Origin: Pirellulales bacterium
Lineage (GTDB): Bacteria > Planctomycetota > Planctomycetia > Pirellulales > JAGQOS01
DNA length: 42,397 bases
Assembly: GCA_028289525.1 (NCBI GenBank)
Contig: JANQPJ010000152.1
Coordinates: forward strand, 1-42,397
Direction of reading: 5' to 3'
In this document: positions 21,103 to 31,700 of the stretch, in pieces
Position numbering within the stretch: the first letter of the stretch is position 1
Layout of the letters: the number at the start of each line of letters is the position of its first letter
Program-made: the position numbers and the translations under genes
Notes under the pieces: generated by a model
Told to the model about the DNA's origin: nothing
Seen by the model: the letters and a program-made list of their open reading frames with translations, nothing else
The model's database searches: none

Positions 21103-21546
21103 AGCGTATTTCAAAACCATGTTACCCATGCAAATACAAAGCGCGCGGCGCTAGCAAGGGTCGAGAGATACGCAAATCCACTCGCTTGCACTTTTGGAAG
21201 TTGCGCTATTTCCAGAAGTGCTTCTTGATTTTTCTCAGAAGGTCGCTGAAAAGGTTTGTTTGGGGTACTCTTTTATAAAGCCTGTGTAGACATTGATCGC
21301 GGCAAGTGCTAGCACCCGCTGGCTCATCCGCCGGAAACTCGGCTTGTCTCCTTGGCAGTCTTCTTGTATTTCTACTCGCCCAAATGACGCCTTCTCGATC
21401 CACAGCAACCGTTCGGTGGGTTCCCTGCGGGGAGCGCTGAACGTGAATCGCATGGTCTGTTGTCGCGGCGTCAACGAACTGGCCTGGCGTCCAATCAATA
21501 CACGCCCTGGCTGCTGTGTCTGCAAACCTGATGGACCTCACTTTTA

Positions 21547-24345
21547 ATGACACACGTTGGCTCACGGATGAAAACCATGACGTATTGCACCCTGGTCGCC
21601 GGGCTAGGGTTGCTGTGCCATGCCAAGTGGCTCACGGCCCAAACGCCGGAGCCTGTCAGCCCTGGCGAGCTGGTGGTCGATGTGCGCGTGCAAGGGAACC
21701 AAACGGTCACCCAAACGCGCATTCTGAACGAAATCAAGACGCGGCTCGGCCGGCCCTTCTCGCGCGAGACGGTCGAGCAAGATGTTCGCCATCTGGCCCG
21801 CCTGGGCTGGTTTGTCGATGTGAAGCCGTTGTATCAGCAAACGCCTCGAGGCCGCGTGGTGATTTTCCAGGTCACCGAACGGCCCACTCTGCGGTATATC
21901 AAATACCTGGGCAACGAAAGCGTTCGCGACAAAATCATGGCCCGCGAAACCGGGCTCAAGGTCGGCGACGCACTCGACCCCTATGCGGTCGAAGAAGGCC
22001 GGCGGAAGATCGAACAATTCTATCGCGAGCGCGGCTACAACAAGGCTCAGGTAAAAGTTCTCGAAGGAACCAAGCTCCAAGATCGCGGCGCGGTGTTCGT
22101 CATCAACGAAGGCGCTCAGCAGCGTGTCTGGAAGGTCAAATTTATCGGGAACACGATTGCCAGCGATTCTCGCCTGAAGACTCAAATCCAGTCGAAGCCA
22201 GGCCTTTTTTGGTACTTCAAAGGCTACGTCGACCGCAAGAAGATCGACGAAGATATCGACCGGCTAACGGCCTACTACCGTAGCCTGGGTTTTTTCGGGG
22301 CTAAAATTGGCCGTGAACTGGAGTTCAGCGACAGCGACAAGTGGCTCACCTTGACGTTTGTCATTGACGAAGGTCCACGCTACAAAATTCGCAACGTTTC
22401 GTTCCTCGGCAACAAACGTTTCCAGACCTCGCGGCTGGCCACCGGCATCAGCCTGAAGCGGGGCGATCACTTCGATCAAAAGTTGATGAACCATGACGTG
22501 AGCCTGTTGCGCGATTTGTATGGCAGCGAAGGCTATGTGTTTGCCGACGTGAAGGCCGACCCTCGCTTCCTGGAAGAGCCAGGCCAGCTTGACCTGGTGT
22601 ATAACATCGACGAGGGGAGCCGCTATCGAGTTGGCCGCATCACGGTTCACGTGCAAGGCGACAACCCGCATACCCGAATTCAAACCGTGTTGAACCGCGT
22701 GTCACTACGCACGGGCGACATCATCGACATTCGCGAAATGCGGGCTAGCGAGCGCCGCCTGAGGGCCTCGGGCTTGTTTGCCAACAACCCGATCGCAGGC
22801 CAGGCTCCGCGAATCGTACTGCAACCGCCCGGCTCGCAAGAGACCCAATTGGCCGAAGAAAGAGGCCGGGGCGCGCGCGGCCAAAGCCCCGATCCGCCGC
22901 GTATCGCGCCGCGCGGCCAACAAGTGGTCGATGTACAAGTGCATGGTCACTTGGCACCAGCACACCATACTGCCCCCAACCATCCGGCGCGCCTGCGCCA
23001 GACCGCGAAACCGGCGACCAACGTGGTGCGGATGCAAAGCCCAGACTCTGGTGCAACCCGTCCGACCACCGGCTACGGCGGCTATGGGGTGAATGCCGTG
23101 AGCCCCGGCGGGCAACCGGCTGGCGGCTATCCGGTTCAACCGAGCGTTACCCAAGCTCCGGTTCGCACGGCCGCGCTGCCTGGCAACGCCGGGGGCGGGG
23201 TTCCGCAATACACGCAGCCGAATTTTCCCCAACCACACTGGGATCCCAACGCACCGCTGGAAGTTTATCCAGAAGGCTTGCCGGTCGACATTTTTGTCGA
23301 AGAGACGCAAACCGGACGTTTTATGGTCGGCGTCGGTGTGAACTCCGATGCCGGCGTGCTCGGCAACATTACGCTGGATGAACAGAACTTCAACCTGTTC
23401 CGTGTTCCTCGGAGCCTGGAAGATTTCCGCAACGGCACCGCCTTCCGTGGTCGGGGACAACATTTTCGCCTTGAAGCCCAACCAGGCAGCGAGGTGCAGC
23501 GGTACCTGGTCAGCCTGCAAGAACCCTACCTGTTCGATACCCCGGTGTCGCTCGGCCTGAGCGGTTTCTTCTTCGACCGCCGTTTCCGTGATTGGGACGA
23601 ACAACGTTACGGTGGCCGCGTGTCGCTCGGCTACCAGTTGACGCCCGACCTGTCGTTGTCGGTCGCCTACCGGGGCGAAAACGTGAACATCCACGATGTG
23701 TTTGTGCCGACGCCGCCAGAGTTGGCGGACGCGGTTGGCGACAACGTGTTGCACGGCTTTCGCCCGACGCTGCGGCACGACACACGCGACAGTGCGTTCT
23801 TGGCCACCCAAGGGCACCTGCTGGAACTGAGCTTCGAACAGGTGATCGGCACCTTTTACTATCCGCGCGCCGAACTCGACTTGCGACAATACTTCCTGGT
23901 CCGCCAACGGCCGGATGGCTCTGGCCGGCATGTCATTAGCGTCGGGGGCAAGGTCGGGTTTACCGGCGCGCAGACGCCAATCTACGACCACTTTTTCGCC
24001 GGCGGGTTCTCCACGATCCGTGGGTTTAGCTTTCGAGGAGCCGCGCCGCGCGATCCAGACACCGGAGTGACCGTTGGCGGCGAATTCACCATCCTGGGCA
24101 GTGCCGAATATCTGTTCCCCATCACAGCCGACGACATGCTACGCGGCGTCGTCTTTTGCGACGTTGGAACGGTCGAGCGAGATGTCGAGATCAACGACTT
24201 GCGCGTGGCCCCTGGCGTTGGCCTGCGGATCACGGTACCAGCCCTGGGCCCGGCTCCAATCGCGCTCGACTTTGCCTTCCCGGTGGTCACGGTGGCCGGC
24301 GACGACGAGCAAATCTTCAGCTTCAACGTTGGCTTCTTGCGGTAA
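21547..24345 (+). CDS. bamA: Outer membrane protein assembly factor BamA / Omp85 family
   Basis: Signal peptide, several POTRA-like segments ('VRVQGNQTVTQTRILNEIKTRLGRPFSRETVEQDVRHLARLGWFVDV'), C-terminal barrel with 'FFAGGFSTIRGFSFRGAAPRD'. Start may be 21568. Confidence 0.92.
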   Translation: MTHVGSRMKTMTYCTLVAGLGLLCHAKWLTAQTPEPVSPGELVVDVRVQGNQTVTQTRILNEIKTRLGRPFSRETVEQDVRHLARLGWFVDVKPLYQQTPRGRVVIFQVTERPTLRYIKYLGNESVRDKIMARETGLKVGDALDPYAVEEGRRKIEQFYRERGYNKAQVKVLEGTKLQDRGAVFVINEGAQQRVWKVKFIGNTIASDSRLKTQIQSKPGLFWYFKGYVDRKKIDEDIDRLTAYYRSLGFFGAKIGRELEFSDSDKWLTLTFVIDEGPRYKIRNVSFLGNKRFQTSRLATGISLKRGDHFDQKLMNHDVSLLRDLYGSEGYVFADVKADPRFLEEPGQLDLVYNIDEGSRYRVGRITVHVQGDNPHTRIQTVLNRVSLRTGDIIDIREMRASERRLRASGLFANNPIAGQAPRIVLQPPGSQETQLAEERGRGARGQSPDPPRIAPRGQQVVDVQVHGHLAPAHHTAPNHPARLRQTAKPATNVVRMQSPDSGATRPTTGYGGYGVNAVSPGGQPAGGYPVQPSVTQAPVRTAALPGNAGGGVPQYTQPNFPQPHWDPNAPLEVYPEGLPVDIFVEETQTGRFMVGVGVNSDAGVLGNITLDEQNFNLFRVPRSLEDFRNGTAFRGRGQHFRLEAQPGSEVQRYLVSLQEPYLFDTPVSLGLSGFFFDRRFRDWDEQRYGGRVSLGYQLTPDLSLSVAYRGENVNIHDVFVPTPPELADAVGDNVLHGFRPTLRHDTRDSAFLATQGHLLELSFEQVIGTFYYPRAELDLRQYFLVRQRPDGSGRHVISVGGKVGFTGAQTPIYDHFFAGGFSTIRGFSFRGAAPRDPDTGVTVGGEFTILGSAEYLFPITADDMLRGVVFCDVGTVERDVEINDLRVAPGVGLRITVPALGPAPIALDFAFPVVTVAGDDEQIFSFNVGFLR

Positions 24346-24383
24346 TCGAATGACGCGACGAAGCAACGATTCCTTCGCTTGCG

Positions 24384-24500
24384 CTTTTTGAAGTTGCGCA
24401 CTTCCTAGTTGGCCTGGGCCATTTTGTTGTAATCTCTGGGTAATACAACCTGAACGATTCACGATTGCCACTGCGTGGCTAAAAAGCGCAACTTCAAAAC
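24384..24500. repeat. Inverted copies of the GAAGTTGCGC repeat
   Basis: 'gctttttgaagttgcgc' and downstream 'gcgcaacttcaaaac' are near reverse complements. Confidence 0.6.
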
Positions 24501-24715
24501 TGGCGTTTCAGGGTTTAAAGCAAGTTACCCAAATACTTGTTGATGTTTCGTCGAGAAGTCTCAGTGAAAATTAGGTCGCGCCCGCGATGGTAAGGGGTGC
24601 AGCCTGGGTTTTGAGACGAAGTCCAGCATCTGTAGCGACCACCAAAGTATCCGTGTGCCGGCCGCCTTTGGATTTCTGATCTGACGTGTTGACGCGTACG
24701 AACAACCAAAAACCA

Positions 24716-24825
24716 ATTCCCAAGCTCTGCTTCAAAACGTAAGTCGATGCTCGAAGAATACGCAAAAAGACGCCTGGGAAGCAGAGCTTTCTTCAAAAGC
24801 GTTCCCAAGCAGAGCTTGGGAACCA
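24716..24825. repeat. MITE-like element, second copy of the AAGCTCTGCTT family
   Basis: ttcccaagctctgcttcaaaacgtaagtcgatgctcg...gcctgggaagcagagctt...gcgttcccaagcagagcttgggaacc. Confidence 0.75.
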
Positions 24826-24885
24826 GGCTAAAGCGACTAGATCTTTCTGGTTTTTGCGGAATAAGCGGCTCTGATTGAGCCTGCA

Positions 24886-25407
24886 CTATCCGGCCAGTCG
24901 GGTAATCCGATTCATCGGCAGAACGTTTTCCCCCGACTCGGGGCGATAGCGGAATTGCATTAGATAGGCGTCTTCCGGTGTATCTTCATAGTAGCTATGC
25001 AGCACCGAGACTGCCCGAAAGCCACATTCGCGGAAGAACAGTTGGGCCGACAGATTGGTCTCGCGCACTTCAAGCGTAATCCGCGTGCGCCGCTGGCTGG
25101 AAAGTTTGTTGATCAGTTTGTCGACCATTTGGGTGCCAGCACCACGTCGCCGGGCATCGTCGGCCACACAAAAATTCAGGATATGGAGCCGTGATTTGTG
25201 CAATTCATAAATCATGAATCCCACAACCTGTTCGTCGTGCTCGGCCACCATGCCGATGCAGTTGCGTTGCCGCAAACAGCGGATGAAATCTTCTTCCGAC
25301 CACGGAAACTCGAAGCTACGGCGCTCGATCTCAAGAACCTCCGGCATATCGCGACGAATCATCCAGCGAATATGTACTCGGATCTGTGGCTTGCGACCTA
25401 CACTCAT
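24886..25407 (-). CDS. rimI: Ribosomal-protein-alanine N-acetyltransferase (GNAT)
   Basis: 'IRRDMPEVLEIERRSFEFPWSEEDFIRCLRQRNCIGMVAEHDEQVVGFMIYELHKSRLHILNFCVADDARRRGAGTQMVDKLI' is RimI-like; start set at MSVGRKPQIRVHIRWM. Confidence 0.88.
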   Translation of the reverse strand: MSVGRKPQIRVHIRWMIRRDMPEVLEIERRSFEFPWSEEDFIRCLRQRNCIGMVAEHDEQVVGFMIYELHKSRLHILNFCVADDARRRGAGTQMVDKLINKLSSQRRTRITLEVRETNLSAQLFFRECGFRAVSVLHSYYEDTPEDAYLMQFRYRPESGENVLPMNRITRLAG

Positions 25408-25608
25408 GCGCGGCCTCCTTCCATGTCGGCCTAAACGATGCGATGATAACTGTTGCTCTAAAGCGTTCGAATCCTTCCGAACATTCAATCGGCCAGCGCC
25501 GTCTCGTGACGTGGTTCGTAAAAGTAGCAAAACAGCCGGTTCTTGCCAATACGATCTAAAGCGCTACGGCCCTAGTTTTTTCTCGGCGATGCTAGCACTC
25601 GCATTATT

Positions 25609-25655
25609 TCTCGTAGTCTCGTTCCCAAGCTCTGCTTGGGAACGAGACTACGAGA
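25609..25655. repeat. Perfect 22-bp arm palindrome of the CAAGCTCTGCTTG family with 3-nt loop
   Basis: tctcgtagtctcgttcccaagc-tct-gcttgggaacgagactacgaga. Confidence 0.92.
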
Positions 25656-25703
25656 GTAAAAATCACTCGGAAAGCACGATTTCAAATAGCGTCGTAAGCG
25701 CGG

Positions 25704-28700
25704 CTAGGGGAAGAGGACGAGGATCAACAACAGGACCGGCGCTTCGCCGGCATTCCATGCGCGCCGCACGGCCAGATAGAGTCCGACGAACATGAGCGCC
25801 AGCCCCACGACACTGGGCGCAAGCCACAACCACCAGACGAGTCCAACGATCGCAACCATCAGGTGCGGCCAGCGCCAGAGCCATTCGCCCATCGTCGCCA
25901 AGTGGCAACCTCTGACGGCGATTCCCAGGCTCGTCGCCAGTCCCAGCACAACAAGCCAACGCCAGAGCCAATCGCCGCGATCAGGCTCGGCATAGTCGAC
26001 CTCGACGACTGGCTGCCAGGCAGTTCCCGGCTCGCTCCACCGGCTGGCCGTTCCTCGATGGAGGTCGCGATATAAGTTTCCCAACTGCGACACGGTACTC
26101 GTCTCGCCTCGCAGCTTCGCATATTGGGCCATGACGCCCAAGCGACGGGCTAGCCGTAGTTGTTCGTCGTGGGCCGTGGTGGCAGTGGTTTGAACCTCTC
26201 TCGAAATCGTCTCACGCCCGGCGGCCGCGATGGCATGGACCAATGCCCGTTCCGAGGCCAAAAAGCGGCGTGCCCAGGGCCAGTACCAACGCTGGATTTC
26301 CTCGGCCGACTGTCGTTGATCAATGTCGGCAGCACGACTCAACAGACGGCCCATCGACTCGACACGTTGACCGGCTGCGGAAACCACTCCAATCTGATCG
26401 CCACGCGACGCCTGAATAGGCCGATATCCGGCCGGCCCAGAAACGGTCCAAAGGCCACGAGTCACCGGAATCGGTTTGCCGTGTGCCCACAACTCCGGCA
26501 CAACCAGACGAACTTGCTGGTCAGCCAGGCGTTCGATTGCTCCGGAAAAGAGCACCGCCACCCGTTGGGGCAGGCGACGAGAAATGGTAGCCACGCGCCA
26601 ATCGCCTGAACCGGCGCGCCGTAGCGAAGCTGGTTGATCGGCCACCATCGCTTGCAAGAGTTCAAACTGTTTGGGAAACCGAATCCGGCACTCGGCCAAA
26701 CCGGCCGGCTCTAGATCGAAGGTCGCCACGGCGTGCATTCGTCCATCGGCCTGCCAGGTGATCGACACATCGGCCAATTCGATCTGGGGTGTGCCAAGCG
26801 TGGCTCCAGACATTTGCGGAACCGCTGAAAAATCACGTCCAAACACCAGGTATGACTCCAGGCGTTGGGGCATCAGCCAGGGCGGCTTGGCCGGCTGTAG
26901 GCCGCGCGTTCGCCAAGTGATTTGTTTTTCGCCAGTCTGCTTGGGCAGCACGACATAACGCTGTACGTTGCCAGGCCCAATCGGCACGATTTCAGGCACA
27001 CGCAACGACTGGCCGGCTTCGAGGTCGAGTGGAAAATTCATCCGAAACGCAACCTTGCCGGCCAGTGCCTGGCGAGGCCGGACGATCAACCGCTGGTGCG
27101 GCTGGCCTGGTAAATCGGCCAACACCGTATCGGCCGCCGGGGCGACCTCCGGCGAATTGGCAAACCAGGCTGGCAAATCGAAATAGATCGCGTCCAAACG
27201 ACCTTGCTCGACCTCGGCTCGATAGTCAACTTCCACTGCCCAACGATCTCCGCGGGGTACCATCCTCGTCACCAAGGTCGACTGAACCTTCGGCTCGTTG
27301 GCCGACACGCGAAATCCCAAGGGCACCGCATCTGGCAGCACCAAGAAGCTGGCCACCCAGCGCCCAGCGGCATGGGCCGGTCGACGCTTGGGTTGGTCGA
27401 GCGACGCCAGGCCGTCGTCCGGCAGATCGACCAACACTTCTGGCAACCGATAAACATTCAACCGCAACGGGCCCAGAAGGCCCTGCGGAGCGACTTCGCC
27501 AGAGGCCGAACGCAACGCAATCTTGGGCACTGTGAACCGTTGGGTCGCTGGCACTGGGATGTTGCCTGTTAAACGCAAACGGTGCGTGCCGGAGAGCGGT
27601 TGCTTGAGAAAGACGGTAAGCGTTCCATCGTCGGTCCGCGACCAGCGCACTGCTTGCTCCGTGCGGTTTTGAGTCACGGAGACCGAATCGACCACCAACT
27701 CTTTAGGAATCGCAAGCATCTGTCGCAAGTAGAACCCTCGTCGGGTTTCAATCGCGACCTCATAGGCCACCAAGGCCGAGCGCCGCCGGAAGCTGAGGGC
27801 CAGCGTTTGTTGAGCGGTCATTTGTGGCGATTGGGGCCAGGTGGCGAGCGTCCAACCAACCGTCTGGCTGTCGAGCGCATAGGCTCGCTGAGGCGGCTGA
27901 TGCTCGATGCCCCAATGCCCAAAAAATTCCATCACATCGGTCGGCTGCAGCTTTCCTTCGGCCGCCTTGACCTCGGATTCCAATGACTTGTCGACCGAGA
28001 CGCCCAACAAGCGTTCGGTGGTCGCAGTATCGAGCAGACGCAAGAAAGGCAACGACAACTTGCCAACCCCGGAAACACCACGCAACAGCCAACGTCCCTC
28101 GAACACCACTTGATCTTGGGCCGGGCGTTTCAATTCCCAAACGTAGGTTGTACGCACGCCGGGGATGGTTTCGATCAGCCGCACTGGTGCATCGGGCGGC
28201 GCCGGCAACAACCGCAAACGCGGATCGGCCTCGATGCGCAAACGGGTTAGCTCTCCCTGAGAAACGCGCAGCTTGAAACGCGCCGAAAGCACCACGGTTC
28301 CAGGCCGAACGTCTAGCCACAGTAGCTGGAGCGCGTCGAATCGGAGCGCCTGGGTCGCACCGTGGGGGGCAACGGCCCAATCGGCCTGAATTCGTTTGGC
28401 GCTGCCCAATCGGCCGCGCAACATGCCGGCGGCGCGATCGAGTCGCACAGCACCGGCAATCCCCGGCAGCCGCGGCTGACTCTGCCCGACGGCTGCTTCC
28501 ACCGCAATCGTCGACGAAGGCAAACGCGGCACCCGAAAATCAACCCGAGTTCCGGTGGGAGTCGCGAGAAGCTTCGGGCGAAATTGAATGGTTACCCGAT
28601 GTTCCCCAGACGGCTGGCCAGGCAATTCACAATAACCACCTTCGACGTCCCATGCCAACGGCTGGTCGCGCCCGTCGACTTGAGCCACCAGTGGCCGGTG

Positions 28701-31700
28701 AGCCAAATCGCGCGGATCGAGCGCGATCCGAATAGGACGGTTGCGATGGAGCACTGTGATCGAAAACACCGCCCGCGCCTGAACCATCTGGGGCGCGTCT
28801 TCGTCCATCCCACGCACCAAACGTAACCGGTAGTCGGCCGCCGTCAACAACCAACCTCGAGGGACGCCGCTCACCGTTTCGGCGCGTCGGGTAAGATCGT
28901 GCAACAGCGACTCTGGCACCTGATACATGCCGCCGGTCGGCTTCCGATCGTCGTCGATGGGAATAAAGACACGATGAATTTTCACTTCAGGACGCATCTG
29001 GTCGCTGGCTTGGACTGGTTCGGGCACCGTCTGCCCAAAGACCGCTTCGGGGGCGATGCTCAACAACAAGGCCAAGCTGGCCGTAGTGGCCGGCAGCTTG
29101 CGTCTGCCGGAGTCGTGCAAAGCGATCGCTTGAAGCGCCAAGGCCGCCAGACTTCCCAGCACCGCGCCCGTGGCGATCGGCGCATAAATCACCGGCATCG
29201 CCAGGGCAAGCGTTCCACTAGCCGCTAAAGCCAACCACCCCAGGCGCGCCTGACGACGACTACCCCACAAGACCATCGCAAAGGCGAACAAAAAACTCGC
29301 GCCGCTCAATGCTTGAATCGCGACCCGATCGACCACTTGGACCGTGGTGGTCTCAGGCGACCAATCGGCCACCCGAAACGCATTCCAGCCCTGCCGGGGC
29401 AACCGGGGAATGCCAGTGCTGGTCCACGGCAACTTGACCAACCCACCGGCCTCGTTCCAATCGGCCACGGCGACCCAAGGCCGGTCGGGCGTCGTTGCCA
29501 AATGGCCTTGTTTTCCGGACGCTTCGAACGCATAGGCCGCGACCTCTGGCAACAACGGGGCGCGGTTTGCGCGCGTCGCCGCTTCTACCTCGGTCGTCAA
29601 CACGACGGCCCCCGGCGCCACCAGCAACGCGAGTTTTGCACGCTGCAAAATTTCAACGGCCTGCTGCAGACTAGGGCCGTGGACATCCTGCCATGGGACC
29701 AAGCCTTCCGGCAAAATCTCACCGGCGGCTAAACTTTGCTCATCGACCAACAGGGGCTCCCAAACCGCCGTCCTCCGCGGACCGACGGTTTGCAACGACT
29801 CGGCCATTTCCAGCCACGCTCCCCAGGTTAGCTGGCGACCGGAATCGTCGGCCGGCAATGCCTGCCCGAGTCGTTCCAAAAGCGCCCGCACCCATGCTCG
29901 ATCGCGCTCGGCCGCTGGCTCGACGCTGAACATCGTCGACCAATCGGTCAAACGTCCTGGATGAAACGGCAACGAAGCGGTACGGGCTAGCGGACCAAAA
30001 ATCCGCTCCCGCCAGGGGACCGACTCTAGCCACGAAGCGTCTGCCGAGCGAACGGTATATCCCGACGGCACCCAGAGCGTCCATTGCCTGCGAATCACCG
30101 GCAAGTCGATCTGAGGGACCAAGGGACGTTCGGAGCGCGTGAGCGAGCCGGCCAACTGCTCGGTTTCATAGCGGACCACTAACTGAGGAAAACGTTCGCC
30201 GGTTGGCAGTGGAATTGCAATTTCGCGCTGACCGCCCAAGTGCTGCGTCGGTTTGACCAGGGTTCCGTCGAGCCACGCCGAGCGGAAGCGCAATTCCGCT
30301 GGCCAGCTTAAGCGGACTTGGCGATGCCCTATGTTTTCAATCGCGTAACAAGCCGAGTGAATCGCTTTGCCGTCACGCGCATATTGCGACTGCACGTCAC
30401 AGTTCCACACCCAGGCAGAACTGCCTGGGGACACGTGCGACCGGCGCTGGACACGGATTGCGACCGGGGCTCCCTGCAAGGCGTCACGAGCCGGCTCATA
30501 GCGAAACACCATCCTCGCAGCGGTGGTTTTTTCGTCGGCCCAGGGCTCGGGGGGAATCGGCTCTAAACGCTCATTGGCCAGCCCGACGGCAAACCGGCGA
30601 CCGGCCATCACTGAGACTGTGGCCGATTGGCTGGCCGCCTGCGGCAAGCCGGCTAACCCGATCGCCATGGCCGGCTTGACCGGCACGGTGCAAGTAGCAC
30701 GAATCTCAAATGGAACACTGCGCGCTTGGCGGAGCACAATCTCCCAGGTCTCGCCCTGCGGCGAGGCCTCTTCGGTTCCTTCGGCCACCAGAATCCGTTG
30801 GGCGGAAAGCTGGGGTTCGCCATCGGTGGCCAAGGTCCAGCGCCAGGGGTTTGCCCGACGCTGAGTAAAGTGAACCAAGAGTCGGTCGATGCGGCTTTCG
30901 ATCGGCGTACAGCGAATCACCAGGGATTCGGTCAACGAGTCGTTCTCAACCTGGGCCTCAAGCGCCAGAGCAGCCTCATAACGAGCCCCAGCGGTTACCA
31001 GGCGAAACGCCAGACGCCGCGTGTCAGCCCCATGATCGAACAACATGCCGCTCCAGGGCCCATTGAGCAACTCGACGGTTTCAACCTCCAAGGTCGCCGG
31101 ATCGACTTGCAAGAGCCGCTCGTCCCCTTCGCTGGCCAGGCGATAAGGATCGCTCGCGCGGACCAACAACCAATCGGCGGCCAGTTGAGCCTGCTGGAAA
31201 TCGAGCATCCGTAATCGCAAGGCAGGCAACAATTCGTCGAGATTGCTACGCCGTAGATGCCCTCGGGCAACAATTTTGAGCGTTCGACCGACCGCGAGCC
31301 CCTTGGCCAAACGAATCGCCACTTCGCCTGATCCGTCCTTCCCGCGCCGCATGCTCCAGTCGGCAATCGCCTCCTCTGGCACGCTGGTAATGGAGTCGAT
31401 GATCCAATCTTGAGGAAATTTGGCGTCTAGGGTGAACTGCGGAGCGCCGTCAACAGTCAGCTGAGCGGTCATTTGACCGACCACTTCGCTGGCCCCGACT
31501 TCAATGGTCGTTCCCTGGCGCACCTGAAGCTTGGTCTCGTCGCGGCGCACCACCACTTGAACCTGACAGTCCTCTTGGAACTGCTGCAACTCGATCAACT
31601 CACCCAATCGCGGCTCAGGCAAACGCAAGGTTCTCGTTTGCGTGCAGCCCTGGGTATCAAGCTGTTCGAGCACCAAAGGGCGAGGGATCATCATTTCGAT

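Noticed and set aside
21235-21525. Minus-strand ORF with 'TQQPGRVLIGRQ...MRFTFSAPRREPTERL', faintly CsrA-like (csrA often follows flgL)
   Set aside because: Similarity is only a few residues, start is a TTG, and the CsrA core spacing is not kept. Worth a profile search but not callable.
22705-23991. 428-aa ORF antisense to bamA
   Set aside because: Antisense shadow of a clear BamA reading frame; no recognisable motifs.
25460-25475. GTTCGAATCC T-loop-like string suggesting a tRNA
   Set aside because: No matching acceptor, D or anticodon arms around it.
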